Counted from the stretch's first letter, positions 1-10,594 are shown. The stretch is 64,000 nucleotides of DNA from Elymus sibiricus (GCA_039707655.1 CM077664.1:122920485-122984484), one strand, 5' to 3'. The notes: generated by a model from the sequence alone, not told the origin. Program-made: numbers and translations.

Positions 1-76
1 AATATAAATGTTTCCTTACCAAATTCCACTCACCAAAGGCGCTTCACTCCCCGGCAACGGCGCCAGAAAAGAGTCT
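1..76 (-). mobile_element. Gypsy element E0: 5' internal end with primer binding site
   Basis: The stretch at 49-65 reads CCCCGGCAACGGCGCCA, which is the 3' end of a plant tRNA-Asp. On the minus strand it is therefore a tRNA-Asp-type primer binding site, typical of Athila-lineage Gypsy elements. It lies 11 bases inside the LTR that begins at 77, the same spacing seen in the other elements of the window. The rest of the element lies beyond the left edge. Confidence 0.8.
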
Positions 77-1572
77 TGATGACCCACAAGTATAGGGGAT
101 CAATCGTAGTCCTTTCGATAAGTAAGAGTGTCGAACCCAACGAGGAGCAGAAGGAAATGACAAGTGGTTTTCAGCAAGGTATTCTCTGCAAGTACTGAAA
201 GTAGCGGTAACAGGTAGTTTTGATAGCAAGATAATTCGTAACAAGTAAAAAGTGACAAGTATAATAAAGTGCAGCAAGGTGGCCCAATCCTTTTTATAGC
301 AAAGGACACGCCGGAACAAACTCTTATAATAAGCAAAGCATTCTCGAGGACACATGGGAATTTCATCTAGTCACTTTCATCATGTTTGTTTGGTTCGCAT
401 TCGCTACTTTGATAATTCGATATGTGGGTGGACCGGTGCTTGGGTGCTATTCTTACTTGAACAAGCCTCCCACTTATGATTACCCCCTCTCGCAAGCATT
501 CGCAACTACGAAAGAAGAATTAAGATAACTCTAACTATAGCATGAAACATATGGATCCAAATCAGTCCCTTACGGAATAGCGCATAAACTAGGGTTTAAG
601 CTTCTGTCACTCTAGCAACCCATCATCTAATTACTACTCCACAATGCCTTCCCTTAGGCAAAAAGATGGTGAAGTGTCATGTAGTCGACGTTCACACGAC
701 ACCACTAAAGGAAGCACAACATACATATCATCAAAATATTGAACGAATACCAAATTCACATGATTACTTATGACAGGACTTCTCCCATGTCCTCAAGAAC
801 AAAAGTAACTACTCACAAATCATAATCATGTTCAAGATCAGAGGGGTATTGAATAGCATTAAGGATCTGAACATATAATCTTCCACCAAATAAACCAACT
901 AGCATCAACTACAAGATGTAATCAACACTACTAGCAACCCACAGGTACCAATCTGAGGTTTTGAGGCAAAGATTGAATACAAAAGATGAACTAGGGTTTG
1001 AGATGAGATGGTGCTGGTGAAGATGTTTATGAAGATTGGTCCTCCCATGATGAGAGGATCGTTGGTGATGTCGATGGCTTCGATTTTCCCCTCCCGGAGG
1101 GAAGTTTCCCCGGCGGAATCGCTCCGTCGGAGAGCAAAATAGCTCCTGCCGAGGTTCCGCCTCGAGACAGCGGCGCTTCGTCCCGAAAGTCTTCTTCTGA
1201 TTTTTCTAGGGCAAATGGCTTCATATAGCAGAAGGAGGGGGCCCACAAGCTCAGGGGGCGCCAGGGGGTAGGGCCCGCCCCCCAGGCTTGTGGCTTCCTG
1301 GTGGGCCACCTCCTATTGATTCTTTCACCAGTATTTTTTATATATTCCAAAATAATTCTCCATAAATTTTTAGGTCATTTGGAGTTGTACAGAATAGCTG
1401 TCTCTGTTTCACCCCTTTTCGGTGCAGAATTCCAGCTGCCGGCATTCTCCCTCTTCATGTGAATCTTGCAAAATAAGAGAGAAAAGGCATAAGAATTGTA
1501 CCATAAAGTGAAATAATGATCAAAAACATAATAATTATCAATAAGAAATCAAGATGCAAATGGGACGTATCA
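77..1572 (-). mobile_element. 5' LTR of minus-strand Gypsy element E0
   Basis: The 1496 bp LTR runs from TGATGACCC to GGGACGTATCA. Read on the minus strand it starts TGATACGTCCCATTTGCATC, a common Triticeae Gypsy LTR start. A GC-rich inverted repeat lies at 1243-1293. The TSD cannot be tested because the partner LTR is outside the window. All open frames inside it are incidental. The family is of the WHAM/Sabrina/Fatima kind; the exact name is not certain. Confidence 0.8.
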
Positions 1573-2077
1573 GTGGCCTGTATGGACCAAATAAGTCTTG
1601 CATATTATTTTGGGCCTGTTAACGGCCCATTGTTACTATGGGCCCACGTTACAGCCTGATGTTTATGGCCAGATATTTTGGAGCCTTCATTGATTTTGGT
1701 CCTGTTATTTTCAGTGGGATAGGCCCATTAGGGCCCATAATTGTTCAACAGGCAGTTCTGGGCCAGCCCAATTATGACCCGTTATGCCTCTTTGCCGGTT
1801 CGCGTGATTTGGCCCGTTGGCCTCCTACGATGCTTTCTGCCTACAAGCAGACCAATGAAACCAAATACATTAACTAACAATAAACTTACACTATGCAAAA
1901 ATGGCTTTCTGTTTTCTACAACCGGTGGCTGCCGGTTAAGAACAAATGTTGTATCACAACAAAATAAATTACAACCATATAACAAAAGGCCGGTTGGCAT
2001 AGAAGTTTACAGTCAGGCACATAAATGCAGCATCAGAAGTTGAGAAACTCAGATCATTTGACCCGACTTGTACGTTT
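1573..2077 (-). mobile_element. CACTA-1 fragment, 3' non-coding part
   Basis: AT-balanced sequence with many GGGCC/GGCCC runs (about 1610-1760) and no convincing coding frame. It lies directly downstream, on the minus strand, of the last CACTA-1 exon and is cut on its other side by the E0 LTR. I infer it is the 3' flank or subterminal region of CACTA-1; the terminus itself is not visible. Confidence 0.4.
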
Positions 2078-2473
2078 TCATGTTGTAGTATCTGATGGAG
2101 CACCATAACCTTCGCCTTCATTTCTCCTAGCCTCCTGAATAACATAGCAAATGTCTGATAGTCTGGTTTCAAGACCATGCATATCTTCACGACATCTGAT
2201 AATGGTTGTTCTTGTTTCACAAAGGGTCTCTGTTTGGGATTGGACTTGTGTCTGGAGCGCAGATATATCATTTTGTCGAGCTTGAAGACCTTGTTCATGA
2301 GGCAGTTTGAACGAGGTTGCCTTAACAACCAACCCAGTATTACGCAGGAAGGTGCTTTTGGCACTGTTAGTGGAGAGATACTGACCCACTGCAGCAAGAG
2401 GTGACATTGTGGTTGTGGTTGCCTCATCACGTTCAGGAGGTTGTGGTGGTTCCCCCATTTGTTCCATAGCTTG
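2078..2473 (-). pseudogene. CACTA-1 transposon ORF, last exon
   Basis: A minus-strand reading frame of 131 codons ends in a stop at 2078 and opens just after a TTTTCAG acceptor (2474-2480). It starts QAMEQMGEPPQPPERDE and goes on as a hydrophilic, helix-prone chain rich in Gln, Thr and Glu. Such a short last exon follows the Ptta/En/Spm-type domain in many grass CACTA second ORFs. It carries no enzyme motif. The upstream exons lie at 9424-10352, beyond the E1 retrotransposon that jumped into the intron between them. Assignment rests on order, strand and phase, not on a domain. Confidence 0.5.
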
Positions 2474-2984
2474 CTGAAAAGTTGAATATGTACATTAGTA
2501 GTACCAGAAAAGAAGTTATTAATGAGGCAGCAAAAACAAACAGAATAGCTTTGGCGTATATACAGAACTTATTTTGGTGAATCCGTGTAACATATTAGTT
2601 GTATTTTACTGCAAAGTACAAAATAAAACCAGGTTCCAAACATATGTCCATATAGCATGGCTATTGTATTGTCTATTTCTTTCCATTGTATTGACAGCTA
2701 AGGATAACAAGACAAAGTTTATAATACGGTGAGCATAGTATGACATCATTCATATCACAAAACAACTGACATCAAACAAATAGGCAATTGTAACGTTGTG
2801 TGGGCAAGTCCAGCACGCAACTAGATTACAGATCAAGAGCAAAATAACATCATTTCTCTATTTTAAACCTTGTAAGGTGCAATGATACGTTAAGACAACT
2901 GTGTATAAAATTGAAAAGAGTAACAATATTGGCTGCAAACCATGTAGTTCAATTCACAAGTTAGAGTAACCAGTAGTTCAAAGG
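2474..2984 (-). mobile_element. CACTA-1 intron, interrupted by E1
   Basis: AT-rich non-coding sequence between the last CACTA-1 exon and the E1 insertion point. No open frame of note. It resumes at 9404 after E1; the 5 bp duplication AAAGG marks the seam. Confidence 0.45.
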
Positions 2985-4550
2985 TGATACGTCTCCAACA
3001 TATCTATATTTTTTTATTGTTCCATGCTGTTATATTATCAATCTTGGATGTTTTTATATATATTTACATCAATTATATATCATTTTTTGGGAATAACCTA
3101 TCAACTTAGTGTCTAGTGCCAGTTGTTGTTTTCTGCCTGTTTTTGGTTTTAAAAAATATCAATACCAAACGAAGTCCAAATGCCACGAAACTTTTTGGAG
3201 ATTTTTTTCTGGACATAACAAACACTAGAAGCTTCGGGAGAAGGCCAGAAGACCCTGGAGGTGGCCACGAGCCACCAGGGCGCGCCTGCGCCTGGGGGGC
3301 AGGCGCGCCTTGGTGCCTCGTGGGCCCACCTCTGACCCTTTTGACCTAATTCCACCACTATAAATTCCCAAAAATCTGGAAACCAACAGAGGAGTCCACG
3401 AAATACTTTTTCCGCCGCCGCAAGTTTCTGTTCTCGAGAGATCCCATCTGGAGGCCTTTTCCGGTACTCCGCCGGAGGGGGAATCGATCACGGAGGGGCT
3501 CTACATCAACCTTGCTGCCCTTCCGATGATGCGTGAGTAGTTTACCACAGACCTTCGGGTCCATATTTGTAGCTAGATGGCTTCTTCTCTCTTTTTGATC
3601 TTCAATACAATGTTCTTCTCGATGTTCTTGGAGTTCTATCCGATGTAATCACTTTTTGCGGTGTGTTTGTTGGGATCCGATGAATTGTGAGTTTATGATC
3701 AAATTATCTATGAATATTATTTGAGTCTTCTCTGATCTCTTTTATGCATGATTATTATAGCTTCGTATTTCTTCTCCGATCTATTGATTTGGTTTGGACA
3801 ACTAGATTGATTTATATTGCCATGGGAAGAGGTGCTTTGTAATGGGTTCGATCTTGCGGTGCTCAATCCCAGTGACAGAAAGGGGCATGACACGTATGTA
3901 TCGTTGCTATTAAGGGTAAAAAGATGGGGTTTATTCATGCGTGAGTTTACTTTGTCTACATCATGTCATCTTGCTTAAGGCGTTACTCCGTTCTTATGGA
4001 CTTAATACACTAGATGCATGCTGGATAGCGGTCGATGTGTGGAGTAATAGTAGTAGATGCAGGCAGGAGTTGGTCTACTTGTCTCGGACGTGATGCCTAT
4101 ATACATGATCATTGCCTTGGATATCGTCATGATTATTTGCTTTTCTATCAATTGCCCAACAGTAATTTGTTCACCCACCGTATGCTATTTTTATGAGAGA
4201 AGCCTCTAGTGAAAACTATGGCCCCCGGGTCTATCTAAATCATATACTAAAACCCTAAAAATACTTGCTGCACTTTTTCTTTATTTATTTTATTTTGTAT
4301 TTTTGTTTAATCTATCTATCTATCACCATACAATTTAATCTTGCAATTTACTGCCGAGGGATTGACAACCCCTCGTTTGCGTTGGGTGCAAGGATTTGTT
4401 GTTTGTGTGCAGGTACTGCTAACGAGGTGTTCGTGATTCTCCTACTGGATTGATAACCTTGGTTTCATAACTGAGGGAAATACTTACCTCTACTATGCTG
4501 CATCATCCCTTCCTCTTCGGGGAAAATACCAACGCAAGCTACAAGTAGCA
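2985..4550 (+). repeat. E1 5' LTR
   Basis: Runs from TGATACGTCTCC to AAGTAGCA. A GC hairpin (arms 3265-3288 and 3300-3323) lies just upstream of a TATA box, CTATAAATT (3358-3366), so 2985 to about 3390 is likely U3 with the promoter. Confidence 0.9.
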
Positions 4551-4561
4551 GAAAGAATTTC

Positions 4562-4579
4562 TGGCACCGTTGCCGGGGA
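4562..4579 (+). other. E1 primer binding site
   Basis: TGGCACCGTTGCCGGGGA pairs with the 3' end of tRNA-Asp with one change from the usual TGGCGCCG start. It lies 11 bases after the LTR. Confidence 0.8.
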
Positions 4580-4748
4580 GACGTCATCAACATCTATCAA
4601 GTACCTTTGCATAAACTCTCATCTCCTTGCATTTATTTTATTTGCCTCTCGTTTTCATCTCCCCCACTTCTAAAAAGTTTTTACAAAAATACAAAAATAT
4701 TTTCCATTTGCCTTTTTCTTGTTTGCTTGATTTGCTCACCTTGTCATC

Positions 4749-5312
4749 ATGACTAGCGTAAGTATCCCTAATTTGTCACCGAATTTTGAAGTGCTTTACT
4801 TCAAACAGAAACAAGGAGAAAATCTTAAAGATGCTTGGTATAGGTTAATGGAATCCTACCGTGTTTGCTCTGTAAAAGGGGATTTAAAAAATTTGCTTCG
4901 CAATTTCTATATAGGTTTAACCATGCATCATAGACAACTTTTGGACTTTGCCGCAAAAGGGAATTTTATTGAAAGTGAGGCCAATACCGCCTATGAAATA
5001 ATAGAGGGTATATTGGGGGTTCCACCACCACAAAAGGGTATTGCTTTTACTCAAGAGGGGGCTCAAATATTATACAAATTGGGTGACATGTAGAAAAATT
5101 TGGTTGAGTTGCAAAAGTCTAACGAACCTCTTAAAAATATTAGTGGAAACCTCAATCGCATGAACACTTTGATTACTCTATGCAATAAGCGATTAGATAT
5201 TCTAGACCTTAAAATTGCCTCAATTCCTGAGAATAATGGGAAGCGTAAAGAGCCTCCCGGGTTCGAGAAAACTCCTATAAAGATTACTAAAACCAAGGAT
5301 GATAATACTTGA
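4749..5312 (+). pseudogene. E1 gag-like frame, interrupted
   Basis: A frame starting at 4749 encodes about 114 residues, including FEVLYFKQKQGENLKDAWYR and LRNFYIGLT. This is the pattern of the Athila-type gag N-terminal (capsid-like) segment. An in-frame TAG at 5091-5093 stops it, and the same frame then goes on to 5312 with a lysine-rich tail ending KTKDDNT. The homologous frame of E3 (19116-19698) is broken at a different kind of lesion, a frameshift at the same boundary. There is no zinc knuckle and no pol. The protein is much shorter than an autonomous Gag and is probably not functional. Confidence 0.7.
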
Positions 5313-5959
5313 AACTATGCATTATGCCTAGCTAGTGGCATAAAACAATAGCGCTTGTTGGGAGGCAACCCAATGAATAAAATAAATTTTTATCTTTTGT
5401 TTCTGTTATTTTGTGTTTTCACATTTATGCTACTGTTATGATTGTGTTTTTGTGTTTTAAGTTAGTGTTTGTGCCAAGTAAATCCTTTAGGATGATTTGG
5501 AAGATAGTATAATTAATGCTGTTTGGAAAACAGAAAGTTTTGCGTCCAGTGCTGGAATTTTGGTTTTGTACTGGAGCGTCAAAAATCTGAAATTTTTATA
5601 CAGTATTGGTATATGAATTTCCCATGTTGTCCTAATTTTTCAGAATTTTTGGAGTTACAGAAGTATAGCTTTTAAATAGATTGCTACAAACTGTTCTGTT
5701 TTTGACAGATTCTGTTTTTGATGCACAACTTGCTTGTTTTGATGAAACTATGGATTGTATCGGGGGGGGGGGTATAAGCCATGGAGAAGTTAGAATACAG
5801 TAGGTACAATGCAAAAATAAAATATGAATGGGTTTCCAACAGTACTTAAAGTAGTGATTTATTTTGTTATACTAACGGATCTCACGAAGGTTTTTGTTGA
5901 GTTTTGTGTGATTGAAGTTTTCAAGTTTTGGTTGAGATCACGATGGATGAAGGAATAAG

Positions 5960-6065
5960 GAGTAGAAAGAGCCTAAGCTTGGGGATTCCCGACGCACCCC
6001 AAGGTAATATTCAAGGAAGACTCAAGCGTCTAAGCTTGGGGATGCCCCGGAAGGCATCCCCTCTT
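5960..6065 (+). repeat. E1 paired polypurine-like motifs
   Basis: Two copies of TAAGCTTGGGGAT, near 5974 and 6031, about 57 bases apart. Both resemble the true polypurine tract at 7821. Confidence 0.7.
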
Positions 6066-6358
6066 TCTTCTACCAACCATCGGTAATTTTACTTGGAGCT
6101 ATATTTTTATTCGTCACATGATATGAGTTTTGCTTGGAGCGTCATGTATTATATGAGTCTTTGCTTTGTTTGCTTTTTAGTTTGTCACAATCTTCTTTGC
6201 TGGACACACCAATTTGAGAGAGCCACATGTTCATCATAATTTGTTAGCATACTCTATGTGCTTCACTTAAATTTTTTGAGCTAGGCAGTTGCTCTAGTGC
6301 TTCACTTAAATCTTTTTGAGCACGGCGTGGCTATATTTTGAAGAAATGAACTCTTGAT

Positions 6359-6520
6359 CTTCACTTATATTATTTTGAGAGTTGATAAGATTAAAATTTT
6401 GAAGAAATGAACTCTCGTTCTTCACTTATATTATTTTGAGAGTTGATAAGATTGAAATTTTGAAGAAATAAACTCTTATGCTTCACTTAAATCTTTTTGA
6501 GAGTTGATAATAGTAATGGT
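6359..6520 (+). repeat. E1 short tandem repeat, period 61 bp
   Basis: CTTCACTTA starts at 6359, 6420 and 6481, each followed by TTTTGAGAGTTGATAA. Related looser copies lie upstream from about 6264. Confidence 0.8.
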
Positions 6521-6915
6521 AATTTGCACAAGATATGAATTTGGTCCCAAAGTGATGAATATTCAAGAGGGATATAATAAAAACTTTCATATAGATCATT
6601 GTATATGATAAGTGTGATTCCTTGCAATAGTTTTGCGATATGGAGATGATGATATGTGAGTCATGTTAGTGAGTAATTGTGATTTAGTAAGAATATTAGT
6701 GTTAAGGTTTGTGATTCCCTATGCATGCACATTAAGTCAATAGTTATGCAAAGAAATTATATCCTACTCATGGTGCATTATTCGGTGTTAGTTATGTTCA
6801 ATGCATGTTTATGACCGTTTTTGCTTTTTGGTTGGTTACTTCGCAATCTATTTGCTAGCCTTCATTTGTACTAAGCGGAAATACTGCTTGTGCATCCAAA
6901 ATCCTTAAACCCAAG

Positions 6916-7137
6916 TTGTGCCAAATGAGTCCACCATATCTACCTATATGCGGTGTTTCAATGCCGTTCCAAGTAAATTTGCGTGTGCCAACTCTAATTT
7001 TCAAAATAATTTTTCCGTTTTGTGTGCCCGTACCGCTCATGAAGCAGCAGGGGGTGGCCATTATTTTCCATGCTAGGTGTGTTATTCTCACGATGAGTGT
7101 TTATTCACTTGTCATTGCACTAGAGAGTGGCTGGTAA
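6916..7137 (+). other. Conserved 73-codon open frame in E1 internal region
   Basis: A small frame (73 residues) begins MCQMSPPYLPICG. The same frame with few changes is found at the same place in E5 (30995-31216, minus), and a diverged version lies in E7 (43118-43399). The opposite strand is also open, so the conservation may belong to DNA or RNA, not to a peptide. It contains the motif CCACCATATCTACCTAT at 6931-6947. No known domain is recognised. Confidence 0.4.
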
Positions 7138-7833
7138 TAGGGATGCCCAGTCCCACAATGAATCAAAAATTAATAACAACAAAATTCCTTGGAAAGTGTT
7201 GGTATGGAGGGCACCCGTGGATACGGCTAGCCATGGATTGTGAAAGAATGGTGGAAAGGAAATAAACTTTACTTTCTGTTTGGGAACCGCCTATGATGTG
7301 TCTAGCATGGAAGATATTGGGAATTCTCGGTCGTTTTTGTTGACAGGAAAAGCATGCCTCTCAAAATATTTTTCTCTCTAATTTAAGCTTTGAGCTCTGG
7401 CACATTAGCAAATCTCTGCTTCCCTCTGCGAAGGGCCTATCTATTTACTTTTATGCAATTTTTATTTTTATTTTGAGTCTCCATCTTCTCTTATAAAAGC
7501 ACCAACTAGAGAGCACTATTGTCATACTTGTGCATTGGATATAGCTAATATTTGAGTATGTTTCATGAATGGATCAATGATTGAGCATAATGGGCTAGGG
7601 ATAACTTTCTTTAGCATTGATATTTTGAAAGGCATGGTTGCTTGTTAGTATGCTTGAGTATTTATATCTTCATGTCAAATTATAGACTATTGCTTTGAAT
7701 CATGCAAGTCCAAATGTCCGTGCTATAAAAGAAAAGAATATATGATGAATATGATAGGCAGCATTCCACATCAAAAATTCTGTTTTTATCATTTACCTAC
7801 TCGAGGACGAGCAGGAATTAAGCTTGGGGATGT

Positions 7834-9398
7834 TGATACGTCTCCAACATATCTATAATTTTTTATTGTTCCATGCTGTTATATTATCAATCTTGGATGT
7901 TTTTATATACATTTACAGCAATTATATATCATTTTTTGGGACTAACCTATTAACTTAGTGCCCAGTGCCAGTTGCTGTTTTCTGCCTGTTTTTGGTTTTA
8001 TAGAATATCAATACCAAACGAAGTCCAAATGCCACGAAACTTTTTGGAGATTTTTTTCTGGACATAACAAACACTAGAAGCTTCGGGAGAAGGCCAGAAG
8101 AACCAGGAGATGGCCACGAGCCACCAGGGCGCGCCTGGGGGGGGGCAGGTGCGCCCTGGTGCCTCGTGGGCCCACCTCTGACCCTTTTGACCTAATTCCA
8201 CCACTATAAATTCCCAAAAATCTGGGAACAAACAGAGGAGTCCACGAAATACTTTTTCCGCCGCCGCAAGTTTCTGTTCTCGAGAGATCCCATCTAGAGG
8301 CCTTTTCCGGTACTCCGCCGGTGGGGGAATCGATCACGGAGGGGCTCTACATCAACCTTGCTACCCTTCCGATGATGCGTGAGTAGTTTACCACAGACCT
8401 TCGGGTCCATAGTTAGTAGCTAGATGGCTTCTTCTCTCTTTTTGATCTTCAATACAATGTTCTCCTCGATGTTCTTGGAGTTCTATCCGATGTAATCACT
8501 TTTTGCGGTGTGTTTGTTGGGATCCGATGAATTGTGAGTTTATGATCAGATTATCCATGAATATTATTTGAGTCTTCTCTGATCTCTTTTATGCATGATT
8601 ATTATAGCTTCATATTTCTTCTCCGATCTATTGATTTGGTTTGGCCAACTAGATTGATTTATCTTGCCATGGGAAGAGGTGCTTTGTAATGGGTTCGATC
8701 TTGCGGTGCTCAATCCCAGTGACAGAAAGGGACATGACACGTATGTATCGTTGCTATTAAGGGTAAAAATATGGGGTTTATTCATGTGTGAGTTTACTTT
8801 GTCTACATCATGTCATCTTGCTTAAGGCGTTACTCCGTTCTTATGGACTTAATACACTAGATGCATGCTGGATAGCGGTCGATGTGTGGAGTAATAGTAG
8901 TAGATGCAGGCAGGAGTCGGTCTACTTGTCTCGGACGTGATGCCTATATACATGATCATTGCCTTGGATATCATCATGATTATTTGCTTTTCTATCAATT
9001 GCCCAACAGTAATTTGTTCACCCACCGTATGCTATTTTTATGAGAGAAGCCTCTAGTGAAAACTATGGCCCCCGGGTCTATCTAAATCATATACTAAAAC
9101 CCTAAAAATACTTGCTGCACTTTTTCTTTATTTATTTTATTTTTTATTTTTGTTTAATCTATCTATATATCACCATACAATTTAATCTTGCAATTTACCG
9201 CCGAGGGATTGACAACCCCTCGTTTGCGTTGGGTGCAAGGATTTGTTGTTTGTGTGCAGGTACTGCTAACGAGGTGTTGCGCGATTCTCCTACTGGATTG
9301 ATAACCTTGGTTTCATAACTGAGGGAAATACTTACCTCTACTGTGCTGCATCATCCCTTCCTCTTCGGGGAAAATACCAACGCAAGCTACAAGTAGCA
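7834..9398 (+). repeat. E1 3' LTR
   Basis: Preceded by the polypurine tract AGCTTGGGGATGT. GC hairpin arms lie at 8114-8135 and 8148-8169, followed by a TATA box near 8206. Sequence is near-identical to the 5' LTR, which indicates a fairly recent insertion. Confidence 0.92.
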
Positions 9399-9423
9399 AA
9401 AGGCATGAGGATCAAGGACTTAC

Positions 9424-9534
9424 AACAGCGGCTTTGACTAGTGTAGTCATGGCCTTCGTCTTGATGGTGTGACGGTCCTTGAAGATTTCCACCGCATTTG
9501 GTTCAGGTTCTTTTTGGTCCTTACGGTCTTTCCT
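9424..9534 (-). pseudogene. CACTA-1 ORF exon (37 codons)
   Basis: A minus-strand exon with an AAATGCAG acceptor and a GTAAGT donor. It reads RKDRKDQKEPEPNAVEIFKD, then a basic tail. An acidic/basic stretch ending in an E-x-F-K-D/H pattern follows the Ptta/En/Spm domain in grass CACTA second ORFs. It is in phase with the next exon at 9607. Confidence 0.6.
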
Positions 9535-9606
9535 CTGCATTTGGAGGAAGTCAATATAGATATGATAATATGGCACAGCTAAAAGAGTGAAACAACAGCT
9601 AGTTAC

Positions 9607-9684
9607 AAGAGCCTCGCAGTGTGCAATATAGCTACGAGATCCAGTCGTCTGTTGGAATTTCACTTTTGTATGGTTGGTCTTGTT
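9607..9684 (-). pseudogene. CACTA-1 ORF exon (26 codons), Ptta/En/Spm domain part
   Basis: The exon reads NKTNHTKVKFQQTTGSRSYI and continues for six residues. The N-x(n)-TGS-x-SY pattern is a hallmark of the plant Ptta/En/Spm transposase-associated domain (Transposase_24 type). Donor GTAACT and acceptor TTCAAAG flank it. Exon length and phase match its neighbours. Confidence 0.65.
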
Positions 9685-9777
9685 CTTTGAACAGTTCACA
9701 TAGAAGAAGATAGGTTTGTAAGGCACATGCATAAATAGGAGTTCAACATGTGATCTTATCACATATATATAACGTAC

Positions 9778-9990
9778 CTGATACTTTGGATCAGACCAGT
9801 GTTTAAGAAGGGTTGTCTAGTCTTCATCCGTTATATTTTCCACTGGAGATGTTTGAGCAATTTCATTATTAGCCTTGCCTTCAAAGTAAGTTTTTCTCAG
9901 GTTATACCAATACTGTCGTAGAGCAGACTTGAAAACATGAGTGCATTCTTGTCTGGTTGCATTATCTTGCCGATCCAACTTGAACCTCGT
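9778..9990 (-). pseudogene. CACTA-1 ORF exon (71 codons) with an in-frame stop
   Basis: The exon carries RQYWYNLRKTYFEG and, near its end, LLKHWSDPKYQ. This is the W-x-x-L...W-x-x-P pattern of the Ptta/En/Spm domain. One TAG lies where family members usually have Trp before TTLLKHW, consistent with TGG to TAG decay by deamination. Splice sites (CCAACAG acceptor, GTACGT donor) are intact. The ORF can therefore no longer give a full protein. Confidence 0.7.
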
Positions 9991-10085
9991 CTGTTGGAAA
10001 TTATGGGAGTGTCATTACCAGCAAGCTAGAAAGTATGGGATAGAGCAAGACGATAGTGCTAATTGCCATAAATAACAATACTTAC

Positions 10086-10352
10086 AGATAAATGGTCGAG
10101 GAAGGTGTTAAACTGGGTTTCGTCTTTTTCATTCATGTACTGAATCCATGTTGGAAGGATACATACGTGACACCTAACAGCAACGGCTGCCTCTGATACT
10201 AACTTGGCTGACTCTGTAGCATCACATGGCCTTTTTAAACCCGCCTCAAAATGGATCTCCATCCTTCCTCCTTTAGATTTAGTTAACCTATCAAGCATTA
10301 TCCCTGATGTTTGTTTCCTCTTGCGCCTAGGTGCTAGTTCAACAACGAACAT
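10086..10352 (-). pseudogene. CACTA-1 ORF exon with GIMLDRLTK motif
   Basis: Minus-strand frame with RRKRKQTSGIMLDRLTKSKG, followed by an R-P...K-L-V-S-E segment, a V-R segment and a W-x-x-Y segment. Grass CACTA second ORFs carry this order (GxxMLDRL, rP, SE-x-G-x-x-VR, P-x-x-W). The donor GTAAGT lies just below 10086. The acceptor is less sure; the frame opens at 10352 and the true start may lie a few codons inside. Confidence 0.65.
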
Positions 10353-10428
10353 GGGAAGTGTTAGTGTACATCGAACTGTGAGACTACATATAAAGAAGAA
10401 TGCAATTGTAACTTGACTCGATCAGGTA

Positions 10429-10594
10429 CCTTCTTGGTATTGAAGCTCACAAGGTTCATTTGATCTTGCCAAGTCCTCTTGTGTCAAGAGTGCTTTAGAA
10501 GTAGTGTCTGGGAAGGGATGTTGGGAACATGCCGCTAGCAGAGCTTTCGAATGAGTAACTCGTTTAGATGTTGGTACTGGGGAAGAAGGTGCTA
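10429..10594 (-). pseudogene. CACTA-1 ORF exon, 3' part, split by solo LTR E2
   Basis: Minus-strand frame rich in Ser, Pro and Thr, ending with LARSNEPCELQYQE before a GTACCT donor. Its 5' part lies at 12146-12352 on the other side of the solo LTR. The two join in one frame when the 5 bp duplication TGCTA is counted once. Confidence 0.55.

Larger units (their letters stand above)
2985..9398 (+). mobile_element. Complete non-autonomous Gypsy (Athila-type) element E1
   Basis: Two LTRs of 1566 and 1565 bp (2985-4550 and 7834-9398) differ at only a few percent of positions. They flank a 3.3 kb internal region, and the whole is bounded by a 5 bp duplication AAAGG (2980-2984 and 9399-9403). A primer site (4562-4579) and a polypurine tract (7821-7833) are in place. 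The inside holds only a broken gag-like frame and no protease, reverse transcriptase, RNase H or integrase, so it must have moved with enzymes supplied in trans. It sits in a CACTA-1 intron. Similar LTRs occur at 10595 and 14660. Confidence 0.93.

Noticed and set aside
3149..3564. Minus-strand frames repeated in each E1-type LTR
   Set aside because: Recur only because the LTR recurs; frame is not kept between copies.
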